Below, one piece after another: positions 8,183 to 16,674 of a stretch of 64,000 nt of DNA; within the stretch, counting starts at the first letter, position 1, and each line of letters starts with the position of its first letter. The stretch is from Ureibacillus acetophenoni. GTDB taxonomy: Bacteria > Bacillota > Bacilli > Bacillales_A > Planococcaceae. The stretch spans positions 310,001-374,000 of the forward strand of contig NZ_OBQC01000001.1 in assembly GCF_900220965.1 (NCBI RefSeq). Reading direction: 5' to 3'. The notes beneath the pieces were generated by a model, which was not told the origin of the DNA, did no database searches, and saw nothing but the letters and a program-made list of their open reading frames with translations. Both the position numbers and the translations under genes were made by a program.

Positions 8183-8794
8183 ATGAATTTAAGTGATATT
8201 AGAATTGTAATAACAATAATTATATTAGCGTTCTTATTGTTTTATTTATATAACAATTTATTGAAAAAAGAAGAACCTGCAACGAATACAGATGGGTTTC
8301 TAATTTCACCTACCTATGCAGAAAATGTAACAGGCAATAAACTTATTAATGCTAGATATGTTTTAACGAATGATGGTGATACTTTTAGACTTACTATTAA
8401 TGGTAAAGAAGAGAGAGTTCGATTATTAATGGTCGACACACCTGAGATGAATTATGAAGACAATGACCCAATGCCTTATGCTCCAGAGGCAAAGGAATTT
8501 ACAATGGGGCTACTCGAAAATGCAAAAAAAATTGAAGTATTATATGATAATGGTCCAAAAACAGATAATTACGGCAGGTTGTTAGCTTACGTATTCGTAG
8601 ATGATGTATTACTACAAGAACGATTATTACAAGAAGGATTTGCTGCCGTAAGATTTATTCATGAACCGAATAATACTTTAGAAGAGGACTTTAAGAAAAT
8701 AGAAGATCAAGCGAAATTAAAACAAATTAATATTTGGAGTCATGCTAATTATTTACAAAATGATGGCTTTCATCCAGACGTAGTAGCAGAATAA
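8183..8794 (+). CDS. Membrane-anchored thermonuclease (SNase-like)
   Basis: A 203-residue protein. An N-terminal hydrophobic helix (about residues 6-25) is a signal anchor or signal peptide. From about residue 55 a staphylococcal-nuclease-like OB fold is seen: DGDTFRLTINGKEERVRLLMVDTPEMN (the catalytic Arg and Asp pattern), DNGPKTDNYGRLLAYVFVDD, LLQEGFAAV. Enzymes of this family hydrolyse DNA and RNA with Ca2+. It is probably secreted or surface-held and may help nucleotide scavenging. Confidence 0.9.
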   Translation: MNLSDIRIVITIIILAFLLFYLYNNLLKKEEPATNTDGFLISPTYAENVTGNKLINARYVLTNDGDTFRLTINGKEERVRLLMVDTPEMNYEDNDPMPYAPEAKEFTMGLLENAKKIEVLYDNGPKTDNYGRLLAYVFVDDVLLQERLLQEGFAAVRFIHEPNNTLEEDFKKIEDQAKLKQINIWSHANYLQNDGFHPDVVAE

Positions 8795-8800
8795 TAAACA

Positions 8801-8840
8801 AAAACAAGGTATCCCAGATTTGATAGGGAACCTTGTTTTT
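8801..8840. terminator. Bidirectional terminator
   Basis: Stem AACAAGGTATCCC / GGGAACCTTGTT with one mismatch, A-run on the left and T-run on the right. It serves the nuclease gene and the convergent hypothetical gene. Confidence 0.8.
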
Positions 8841-9331
8841 TAGTTCATTGATTCATGTTTATAATAATCTTCTGCTATGGAAGGAATTGTTGCGTAGTTT
8901 TCCAACATCATATTCGACAAATCAGCTTTATCTAATGTGAAGGACATTACTGTGAGGTCATTTTCTAAATGCCATGAAATAGAAAAAGAAGATAAATTCT
9001 CAATTTCAGATGATTGTAATAGTATTGGGTAACTTGATTTCAATAAGTTTTCTTCCGTTAAAATTTCGTCGCTCAAAAGCTTTAATGATACATGTTCTTC
9101 ACCATCTTCCGGTGACACTTGTAAATCAAGGATTACTTCTTCAGAAATTTCATCTTCAACAATAGAAGCAACCGTCATCATTGTTGAATAACCGGGTGTT
9201 CTACTCATCGATTCCATTTCGGGTACTGGAGTATTTTTAAACGGGTCCGTATCACTAATAAAGAAAACGGTTAACCCAAATACGATAAAGATTGTTAAAA
9301 GTAATAAAAAGATTGTATTAAACTTTCTCAT
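8840..9331 (-). CDS. Hypothetical membrane-anchored protein
   Basis: A 163-residue protein of no family I recognise. It has a basic start, one N-terminal hydrophobic helix (about residues 6-27) and a 135-residue acidic extracytoplasmic part with predicted strands (EEVILDLQVS, TVMSFTLDKADL). No cysteine, so no lipobox. GAGGAGGGAG lies upstream of the ATG, so it is probably expressed. No operon partner on the same strand. Confidence 0.7.
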   Translation of the reverse strand: MRKFNTIFLLLLTIFIVFGLTVFFISDTDPFKNTPVPEMESMSRTPGYSTMMTVASIVEDEISEEVILDLQVSPEDGEEHVSLKLLSDEILTEENLLKSSYPILLQSSEIENLSSFSISWHLENDLTVMSFTLDKADLSNMMLENYATIPSIAEDYYKHESMN

Positions 9332-9440
9332 AGTATTACTCCCTCCTCATATTAAATTATATTAATAATGAGGAGGAAATAATAGCAAATTCATATTAAA
9401 TTTTCAAAATCTACTTTCCTCAAAAACAGTTACTCAAGTT

Positions 9441-9590
9441 CTATTCAGTTTGTGTGTCTTCTTGTGGCAATTGTTCTTCATTTAAGAATAAAAACGTTTC
9501 GTCTTCTAATAGATGCACTTTATCCTCATTGAGACCTATGGATAAAGGTCCAGAAAATATTTGCTCCCACCAATTATCAGTCGAAATCAT
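9441..9590 (-). CDS. Small acidic protein of 49 residues, hypothetical
   Basis: A short frame starting MISTDNWWEQ and ending EDTQTE, preceded by AAAAAGGGGG at a good distance from the ATG. The product is acidic, with a Trp pair near the start and a hydrophobic middle (HLLEDETFLFL). I do not recognise it. The ribosome site and clean start/stop favour a real gene. The plus-strand frame overlapping it (9454-9699) has no ribosome site and is its shadow. Confidence 0.6.
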   Translation of the reverse strand: MISTDNWWEQIFSGPLSIGLNEDKVHLLEDETFLFLNEEQLPQEDTQTE

Positions 9591-9774
9591 AAAAATTGCC
9601 CCCTTTTTTAAATGTATCCCTTTCTTTCATAGCATTTCTCTCGCTTGGAAAAAGCGAATTGAGTTATGCTATAAGAAGGAAATTCACTACACGAAGTAGT
9701 AAATGTACATTGTTATTATGAACAACTAGATTTAAATTTATGTAATAAAATTTAAAAAGAGAGAGGATGATATT

Positions 9775-11163
9775 ATGAGCCTTACTCCACATGATGTTGA
9801 AAAAATAATTTCAAATCAAAGAGCGTATTACTATGATGGTGAACCTAGATCGTTGGAATTTCGAAAAGAACAACTTCAAAAATTAGCAAAGTCCATAAAA
9901 AAATATGAGCAAGAAATTTTAAAAGCTTTAAATTTAGATTTAGGCAAAAGTGAGTTTGAAGGGTATACAAATGAAGTAGGTATTGTGTTAAGTAGTATTC
10001 GTTACATGTTAAAAAATATTGATGAATGGGTTAAACATACAGAAGTAAAAACACCATTATCTTTACAACCAGCTAAAAGTTTTATCATTAGAGAACCATA
10101 TGGAGTAACATTAATTATTGCTCCATTTAATTATCCATTCCAACTAGTAATGGAGCCATTAATTGGTGCGATTGCTGGAGGAAATACGGCGGTAGTAAAA
10201 CCTTCTGAATCGGCGGTTCATACTTGTGAAATTGTGAAAAAAATTATTGAAGAAACTTTTGAACCTAACTATGTAGCGGTTGTTGAAGGTGAAAAAGAAG
10301 AGGTAACAGCGCTCATCCATGCATCCTTTGATTATATATTTTTTACTGGCAGTGTCGCTGTTGGGAAAGTGGTTATGCGTGCGGCAGCAGAAAGACTTAC
10401 ACCAATTACATTAGAGTTAGGTGGAAAAAGCCCGACAATTGTAGACCATACTGCGAATTTAGAATTAGCGGCGAAACGAATTGTGTGGGGCAAATTTAAT
10501 AATAATGGACAAACATGTGTTGCACCAGACTATGTGCTCGTTCAACAAACAGTGTATAACGAATTTATTGAACTATTAAAGAAAACAATCAAACAGTTCT
10601 TTGGTGAGGATCCACAGCAAAGTAAAGATTATGGAAGAATTATTAATCATAAACAATTGGAGCGTCTTGTTCAGTTGTTGGAACAAGAAAATGAACAAAT
10701 TTCGTATGGTGGATACTATGATTTAGAAGACCGGTATATTGAGCCGACACTTTTAGAAAACATAACTTGGACAAGTCCGATTATGGAAGACGAAATATTT
10801 GGCCCAATACTTCCAATAATGCCTTATGACCAACTACACGTTGCAATTGATGAAGTTAGGAAGCTTCCTAAACCACTTGCAGCTTATTTCTTCTCCGAGC
10901 ATGAAAAAGCAGTAGAATATTTCCTTGAACAATTACCATTTGGTGGTGGTTGTATTAACGATACAATTACTCATGTTGGAAATATCTATCTACCATTTGG
11001 GGGAGTCGGGCCATCAGGGGTGAATGCTTATCACGGAAAAGCTAGCTTTGAAAATTTCACCCATCCTAAATCGATTATGCAACGTTCTACTAAGGTAACG
11101 AATGATTTGTTATATCCACCTTATAAAAAGAAAGTAAATCTTGTGAGAATGGTATTAAAATAA
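9775..11163 (+). CDS. Aldehyde dehydrogenase, YwdH-like
   Basis: A 462-residue NAD(P)-dependent aldehyde dehydrogenase of the class-3/fatty-aldehyde type. Visible: APFNYPFQLVMEPLIGAIAGGN (cofactor and channel), FTGSVAVGK (Rossmann loop), LELGGKSP with the general-base Glu (about residue 212), NNGQTCVAPDY with the catalytic Cys (about residue 246), and EIFGPILPI. No membrane tail is evident, though the C-terminus is basic. AGAGAGG precedes the ATG. Closest known relative by recollection is B. subtilis YwdH (AldH). It probably oxidises medium/long-chain aldehydes; substrate not shown. Confidence 0.9.
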   Translation: MSLTPHDVEKIISNQRAYYYDGEPRSLEFRKEQLQKLAKSIKKYEQEILKALNLDLGKSEFEGYTNEVGIVLSSIRYMLKNIDEWVKHTEVKTPLSLQPAKSFIIREPYGVTLIIAPFNYPFQLVMEPLIGAIAGGNTAVVKPSESAVHTCEIVKKIIEETFEPNYVAVVEGEKEEVTALIHASFDYIFFTGSVAVGKVVMRAAAERLTPITLELGGKSPTIVDHTANLELAAKRIVWGKFNNNGQTCVAPDYVLVQQTVYNEFIELLKKTIKQFFGEDPQQSKDYGRIINHKQLERLVQLLEQENEQISYGGYYDLEDRYIEPTLLENITWTSPIMEDEIFGPILPIMPYDQLHVAIDEVRKLPKPLAAYFFSEHEKAVEYFLEQLPFGGGCINDTITHVGNIYLPFGGVGPSGVNAYHGKASFENFTHPKSIMQRSTKVTNDLLYPPYKKKVNLVRMVLK

Positions 11164-11166
11164 AAA

Positions 11167-11303
11167 AATCGAGGCTGTCTATAGGCTTTTAGGTAAAGAA
11201 ATTTATTTGATGGCAATAATTTAATAAAATATGTTAAGAAATGGTTCAAAAAAGTTTAATTTGGACCCTCTTTCGTGAGAAAATTACATGGACAGCCTCG
11301 ATT
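11167..11303. mobile_element. MITE-like or terminator-like element with 13-bp inverted ends
   Basis: A 137-bp segment bounded by a perfect 13-bp inverted repeat (AATCGAGGCTGTC at 11167-11179 and its complement at 11291-11303). The interior is AT-rich and non-coding. It directly follows the aldehyde dehydrogenase stop. GGCTGTC-type ends are familiar from some IS families, so a miniature or decayed transposable element is possible. No clear target-site duplication is seen, and a long-loop terminator is the alternative. Confidence 0.4.
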
Positions 11304-11485
11304 GTTAATATAAAAATAATTAAAAAGTAATATCGAAGTAACCATATTTTTGATATGATTAATTTCATTCAGTACTATTTTTTCACTTTTAAAAAATCAA
11401 AAAATGTAGATTAGCGTTAAAAGATTTGAATACATAATTTGAATGGTGAATGTAACTAACCAATGATTGAATGGAGGATTTTAGG

Positions 11486-12958
11486 ATGTATACAGAGGAA
11501 TTGTTAAGTGTAATCCCTTTAAAAAAGGTTATTGGGCAGTTACCTAGTAATGTTAAAGATATTTCAATCGATTCTAGAAGTGTGCAACCAAAAAGTATTT
11601 TTATATGTATAAAAGGCTATACAGTTGACGGACATGATTACGCACAAAAGGCTGTAGATTCAGGGGCTATTGTTATTGTAACAGAAAGGGAACTTGAGTT
11701 AGAAGGTCAAGTTGCCCAAGTGATTGTCGCAGATACGAATCGTGCGCTAGGATTATTAGCTGCGAAATTTTTTGACAACCCGTCAAAAGATTTAACGTTA
11801 ATTGGTGTAACGGGTACGAATGGTAAAACAAGTGTCTCAGGTATCATCCATCATATGTTGTTAGGTATGGGTGAAAAATCTGCACTAACTGGTACAATTG
11901 GTTTTAATTTAAATGGTGTTTTATATGAATCGGCAAATACAACTAGCGATGCATTAAGTACTCAACAAATGATCTTCCGTGCAAAGATGGAAGGGTGCAG
12001 AGCTATGGTGATGGAAGTATCTTCTCACGGGTTAGCGTTAGGTCGATTAGCTGGTGTAGATTATGATATTGCTGTATTTACAAATTTAACGCATGACCAT
12101 TTAGATTTTCATGGAACGATGGAAGAGTACGGAAATGCAAAAGGATTGCTCTTCTCACAAATGGGTCAAGACTTAACGAAGAATAAATATGTTGTCCTAA
12201 ATGCGGATGATCCATGGTCAGAAAAATATGCAAAACTAACTCCTTATCCAGTTTGGACTTACGGGCTTAAAAATTCAGCGGACTTTACAGCTGAAAATTG
12301 CAACTACGATGATGGTTTAACAACTTTTGATATGATTACGCCGGAAGGGAAATTTCCTGTTACCATGAAACTTTTAGGTGAGTTTAATGTATACAATATA
12401 TTAGCAGCAACTGCCGTGTTTTATGGTCGAGGATTCCCACTTGAAGCCATTTTAGAACAAATTGAAGATCTAAATCCAATTAGAGGTAGAATGGAACTAG
12501 TAAAAACAGATTTACCGATTCAACTGTTTATAGACTATGCACATACTCCGGATGCAATTGAAAAAGCAATCAATGCAGCGCTACCATATAAAAAGCCTGA
12601 AAATAAATTAATTTTCTTAATTGGAACAGGTGGAAATCGAGATAAGTCGAAACGACCGACAATGGCAGAGAAGGCCTCACGCGCGGATTACGTTATTTTG
12701 ACAACAGATGATCCTCGTTATGAAGACTACGATAGTATTACAGGCGATTTGGCAAAAGGAATGCTACATGAAAACTATGCATGTATCGGCGACCGAGCAG
12801 AAGCTGTTCGCCACGCAGTTTCGGTAGCAGAACCAGGAGATATTATTATCTTTGCAGGAAAAGGACATGAAGATTATCAAATTATAGGTAATACCAAATA
12901 TCCACATAGTGACGCACAAATTGCGATTGAAGTAGGACAATTGAAATTTGTAAAATAA
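11486..12958 (+). CDS. murE: UDP-MurNAc-tripeptide synthetase MurE (third-residue ligase)
   Basis: Adds the third amino acid (meso-DAP or L-Lys) to UDP-MurNAc-L-Ala-D-Glu in the cytoplasm. ATG 11486 has GGAGG eight bases upstream; a longer frame starts at 11471 but would overlap that site. Product about 490 residues. Visible: DSRSVQP substrate loop, ATP loop GVTGTNGKTS, HDHLDFHGTMEEY, DYAHTPDAIE, and the specificity motif DDPR (residues 408-411) in place of the DNPR of DAP-adding enzymes. HGTMEEYGNAKGLLFSQMGQDL resembles the Lys-adding staphylococcal enzyme. The gene stands alone, away from any dcw cluster. Enzyme class is firm; the amino acid added is open. Confidence 0.92.
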   Translation: MYTEELLSVIPLKKVIGQLPSNVKDISIDSRSVQPKSIFICIKGYTVDGHDYAQKAVDSGAIVIVTERELELEGQVAQVIVADTNRALGLLAAKFFDNPSKDLTLIGVTGTNGKTSVSGIIHHMLLGMGEKSALTGTIGFNLNGVLYESANTTSDALSTQQMIFRAKMEGCRAMVMEVSSHGLALGRLAGVDYDIAVFTNLTHDHLDFHGTMEEYGNAKGLLFSQMGQDLTKNKYVVLNADDPWSEKYAKLTPYPVWTYGLKNSADFTAENCNYDDGLTTFDMITPEGKFPVTMKLLGEFNVYNILAATAVFYGRGFPLEAILEQIEDLNPIRGRMELVKTDLPIQLFIDYAHTPDAIEKAINAALPYKKPENKLIFLIGTGGNRDKSKRPTMAEKASRADYVILTTDDPRYEDYDSITGDLAKGMLHENYACIGDRAEAVRHAVSVAEPGDIIIFAGKGHEDYQIIGNTKYPHSDAQIAIEVGQLKFVK

Positions 12959-12972
12959 TAATGCTAATGCAC

Positions 12973-12999
12973 GCCCTCTCTAAGTTTGAGAGGGTTTTT
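12973..12999 (+). terminator. murE terminator
   Basis: CCCTCTC / GAGAGGG with a seven-base loop, then TTTTTG. It forms the left border of repeat array 2. Confidence 0.85.
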
Positions 13000-13037
13000 G
13001 TATTGTTTCTAGAATAAAAGTGGCAACTGTTTACTTG

Positions 13038-13710
13038 AGGTACATTTTTGGGGATTTACGAGCGACTTCGGCTGAGTTATGAGCAAGTTTCTCTAGTTTA
13101 AGAGCAACTTTTTGGTACTTATGATCAACTTCGTTCTCGATCTATTTTAATGAGCAACTTTAGCATGTTTACGAGCAACTTCGGTTGATTTATGAGCAAG
13201 TTTTCTCGGTTTACGAGCAACTTTTTGGGACTTATGATCAACTTCGATCTCGAGCTATTTTAATGAGCAACTTTAGCATGTTTACGAGCGACTTCGGCTG
13301 AGTTTTGAGCAAGTTTCTCTGGTTTACGAGCAACTTTTTTGGACTTATGAGCAACTCAGATCTCGATCTATTTTAATGAGCAACTTTAACATGTTTACGA
13401 GCCACTTCGGTTGATTTATGAGCAAGTTTTCTCGGTTTACGAGCAACTTTTTGGGACTTATGATCAACTCCGGCCCCAATCTTGTTTAATGAGCAACTTT
13501 AGCATGTTTATGAGCAACTTCAGTTGATTTATGAGCAAGTTTTCTCGGTTTACGAGCAACTTTTTGGGACTTATGATCAACTCCGGCCCCAATCTTGTTT
13601 AATGAGCAACTTTAGCATGTTTATGAGCAACTTCAACAGGTCTATGAGCAAGTTTCTCCCAATTACGAGCAACACTTTGGTGCTTACGATCAACTCCAGA
13701 CCAGATTAAA
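13038..13710. repeat. Repeat array 2: 21-bp GAGCAACTT monomers in 113-bp superunits
   Basis: Monomers starting GAGC (or GATC in one position) lie at 13060, 13081, 13102, 13123, then 13152, 13173, 13194, 13215, 13236, and so on to 13688. Steps are 21 bp four times, then 29 bp, repeating exactly: superunit starts at 13152, 13265, 13378, 13491 and 13604, 113 bp apart. The monomer consensus is GAGCAACTT plus a variable part ending TTTAY; the fourth step holds a conserved GATCAACT variant. A first superunit (from about 13038) is decayed. The 113-bp period is not a multiple of three, which argues against coding. It lies between the facing terminators of murE and the NERD gene. Confidence 0.93.
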
Positions 13711-13727
13711 AAGCAGTCCTCAAAAAA

Positions 13728-13755
13728 ACCACCTTTTGAAAATTCAAAAGGTGGT
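13728..13755 (-). terminator. Terminator of the NERD-domain gene
   Basis: Fourteen-bp near-perfect palindrome AACCACCTTTTGAA / TTCAAAAGGTGGTT with a T-run on the minus strand. It forms the right border of array 2. Confidence 0.85.
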
Positions 13756-13760
13756 TCATC

Positions 13761-14639
13761 TTACCATTTCCACTTATAGTAAGTGCTCTTATAACTAAAA
13801 AATTCTAAAAGATTCTCATGTTTTAATAATCGTTTAGCTAAATGCCGATCAGTAATCATTAAATAGTCTCGGCATTCTGCATTTGTTATTTGGTCTTTGT
13901 TGAAAATAAACCATTCTTGAAGTGTAGGTATGTGAGAATCTTTGTCACTATGGTTACAAGCAGGACATTGCCATTTACCATAAAGTCTAGCCATGCCTAT
14001 CCTGCTACATTTCAGACAACGGACCCCATTTACAATTTGTACTGTATCGAGATTCCAACTTTTCCTTAAAGGGTATTGCTCAAAACGATTTTTCTTACAC
14101 TCAATTTGAATTATTTTGCTTAATTTATCTATGTCACCTTTCGATAAGCATTGTTCTCTATCGTTATATTCATTCCATTTTTGATGAAGATAATAAAATA
14201 TGGATTTAGGAAAAAGGGAAGTGACTCTCTCAGGGCCTTTTAATATTAACGGGGGAGTTGAACTTGTAAATACAAAAGCACCTACAACAGGAATTTTTAA
14301 CCCTTGCTGTTCCAGCCACCAATTAAATAATGCTACATTTCTTTCGACTTGAATTTCAGGACTTTCTAAAACACTAGTTTCACCATTTTCTTTTACACGG
14401 ACAAGTCTTTCAGGATTTTTCTCAAAGTATAGTTTTCCACCAATATTTTTACTCTCAAGAATAAAAATAAGTTTAGGGGTTAAAATCATACAATCGATTT
14501 GAAACTTACCTCCCGCATCTAGGGAAACATCCTTAACTACTTTGTAAGGAAAATGATTACGGTAGCTTTCTAACATTCTAAATAAGCGTTGCTCACCAAT
14601 TATCCCGGATTTTAACTTAGAAAGGTTTGCTTCAATCAA
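13761..14639 (-). CDS. NERD nuclease-related domain protein with C-terminal zinc ribbon
   Basis: A 292-residue cytoplasmic protein. The N-terminal NERD domain (about residues 10-125) shows the PD-(D/E)xK-like pattern GEQRLFRMLES, QIDCMILTPKLIFILESKN, with the D...E-x-K residues kept. A middle helical region follows, then a zinc-binding pair CLKC...CPAC (about residues 209-230) and a C-terminal helical tail. NERD proteins are predicted nucleases of unknown role. The start is uncertain: TTG 14639 has only a weak purine-rich stretch before it and the frame stays open upstream without an ATG. Stand-alone gene. Confidence 0.82.
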   Translation of the reverse strand: MIEANLSKLKSGIIGEQRLFRMLESYRNHFPYKVVKDVSLDAGGKFQIDCMILTPKLIFILESKNIGGKLYFEKNPERLVRVKENGETSVLESPEIQVERNVALFNWWLEQQGLKIPVVGAFVFTSSTPPLILKGPERVTSLFPKSIFYYLHQKWNEYNDREQCLSKGDIDKLSKIIQIECKKNRFEQYPLRKSWNLDTVQIVNGVRCLKCSRIGMARLYGKWQCPACNHSDKDSHIPTLQEWFIFNKDQITNAECRDYLMITDRHLAKRLLKHENLLEFFSYKSTYYKWKW

Positions 14640-14919
14640 TTGAGTTTTTTCACTATTACTAAACCTAAGTCTGTTTAAAAGTAAATCTACATTTGTATTT
14701 GTAATGATGATACTTATTTAAACTGTACTCCTTTCTAATAAATTGACCGCACATTTTAATTACTATTATAAGGGGATTAACTTAAATTGAAATACATCAT
14801 TTTCATGAACAGTTTGTAAAATTAAATATTAAATAATGTTGGACATTAGATAAAAAGGTTGTACGGAATAGTTATTTTCTTTTATTATAAGAAAGTAGAA
14901 AAAGGAGATACGAAAAAAC

Positions 14920-16497
14920 ATGACTTCAAAATTAGAGCAAGATATTTTATCACGTCGTACGTTTGCTATCATCTCCCACCCGGATGCTGGGAAAACGACG
15001 ATTACAGAAAAATTATTATTATTTGGCGGCGCGATTCGTGACGCAGGTACCGTAAAGGGGAAGAAAACAGGGAAATTTGCAACGAGTGACTGGATGGAAA
15101 TCGAAAAGCAACGTGGTATTTCTGTTACATCATCAGTTATGCAGTTCGATTATGACGGCTTCCGTGTAAATATTTTAGATACGCCAGGGCACCAAGACTT
15201 CTCAGAAGATACTTACCGTACATTAATGGCTGTTGATAGTGCGGTAATGGTAGTTGACGTTGCTAAAGGGATCGAAGCACAAACACTTAAATTATTTAAA
15301 GTTTGTCGTATGCGCGGTATACCGATCTTCACATTTATAAACAAATTAGACCGTCAAGGAAAAGAGCCCTTAGAAATTATTGAAGAGTTAGAAGAAGTTC
15401 TAGAAATCAATGCGTATCCAATGAACTGGCCAATTGGTATGGGTAAGGAATTCCTTGGTATTTATGATCGATATAACAATCGTATTGAGCAATTCCGTAC
15501 AGACGAAGACCATCGTTATTTACCTATCGATGAAAATGGTGAATTAGCTATTGACCATCCAATGAAAGAAACTTCTTATTACACTCAAGCAATGGATGAC
15601 ATCGTATTACTAAATGAGGCAGGGAATGAATTTTCTGAAGAAAAAATTCGTCGTGGGGAGTTAACGCCAGTATTCTTTGGATCTGCACTAACAAACTTCG
15701 GGGTTCAAACTTTCTTAGAAACTTACTTAAAATTTGCTCCTACACCTCAACCAAGACTTACGGAAGATGAACAATATATTGAACCAGTAGAACATGATGA
15801 TTTTTCTGGATTCATCTTTAAAATACAAGCTAACATGAACCCAGCTCACCGAGACCGTATTGCTTTTGTACGGATTGTTTCGGGTAAATTCGAGCGAGGT
15901 ATGAATATGACTTTAACCCGAACTGGAAAGTCGTTTAAAGTGACACAATCTACTCAATTTTTAGCTGATGATCGTGAAACTGTAAATGAAGCTGTAGCTG
16001 GAGATATTATTGGATTATATGATACTGGAACATATCAAATCGGTGACACAGTTGTTGGAGGTAAAAAATCTTTCCAATTTGAAAAATTACCTCAATTTAC
16101 GCCTGAACTATTTGTACGTGTTACTGCTAAAAACGTTATGAAACAAAAGCAATTCCATAAAGGGATTTTACAATTAGTTCAAGAAGGGGCAATCCAATAC
16201 TATAAAACCCTTCACACAGAAGAAGTAATTCTTGGTGCCGTTGGTCAATTACAATTTGAAGTATTCGAACATCGTATGAAAAATGAATACAATGTTGAAG
16301 TTCAAATGCAACCGATTGGTTCTAAAATTGCTCGCTGGATTGAAAACGAAGATGCTGTAAAAGAATCAATGTCTTCAAGTCGTTCGATGTTAGTGAAAGA
16401 CCGATACGATAACTTAGTATTCTTATTTGAAAATGAATTTGCAATGCGCTGGTTCTCTGAAAAAAATGAGAACATAAAATTATATAGTCTATTATAA
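14920..16497 (+). CDS. prfC: Peptide chain release factor 3
   Basis: A 525-residue translational GTPase that recycles RF1/RF2 from the ribosome after termination. G-domain motifs: SHPDAGKTT (P-loop), [14 protein letters not shown] (G3), FINKLDRQG (G4), and the [11 protein letters not shown] switch region. Domains II and III follow in the usual order. Length matches E. coli RF3 (529). AAAAGGAGA precedes the ATG. Codon use looks highly optimised. A terminator follows at 16503. Confidence 0.97.
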   Translation: MTSKLEQDILSRRTFAIISHPDAGKTTITEKLLLFGGAIRDAGTVKGKKTGKFATSDWMEIEKQRGISVTSSVMQFDYDGFRVNILDTPGHQDFSEDTYRTLMAVDSAVMVVDVAKGIEAQTLKLFKVCRMRGIPIFTFINKLDRQGKEPLEIIEELEEVLEINAYPMNWPIGMGKEFLGIYDRYNNRIEQFRTDEDHRYLPIDENGELAIDHPMKETSYYTQAMDDIVLLNEAGNEFSEEKIRRGELTPVFFGSALTNFGVQTFLETYLKFAPTPQPRLTEDEQYIEPVEHDDFSGFIFKIQANMNPAHRDRIAFVRIVSGKFERGMNMTLTRTGKSFKVTQSTQFLADDRETVNEAVAGDIIGLYDTGTYQIGDTVVGGKKSFQFEKLPQFTPELFVRVTAKNVMKQKQFHKGILQLVQEGAIQYYKTLHTEEVILGAVGQLQFEVFEHRMKNEYNVEVQMQPIGSKIARWIENEDAVKESMSSSRSMLVKDRYDNLVFLFENEFAMRWFSEKNENIKLYSLL

Positions 16498-16502
16498 GAT
16501 TC

Positions 16503-16540
16503 AGGCTGTTCAGAACTAAATGTTATGAGCAGCCTTTATA
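16503..16540 (+). terminator. prfC terminator
   Basis: AGGCTGTTCA / TGAGCAGCCT (9 of 10 paired) with a short T-rich tail. Confidence 0.65.
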
Positions 16541-16674
16541 TTTCACTCAACTTTCTACACATACCCCAATTGAAACTTTTATCATAATTTAACGTTTAAT
16601 GAAACATAAGCTAGTTGTGAATCGTATAATCATTCAAATAAAGGTTAACGTTTATATAAAAGGTGGGGTGAGTT

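Noticed and set aside
9454-9699. 81-residue plus-strand frame
   Set aside because: No ribosome site; antisense to a better-supported 49-residue frame.
13524-13709. 61-residue frame in array 2
   Set aside because: Repeat-derived, no ribosome site; the 113-bp period breaks any frame.
13038-13710. CRISPR array
   Set aside because: The conserved part is only about 9-10 bp, the spacing is 21 bp, the variable halves recur in every superunit, and there are no cas genes in the window.
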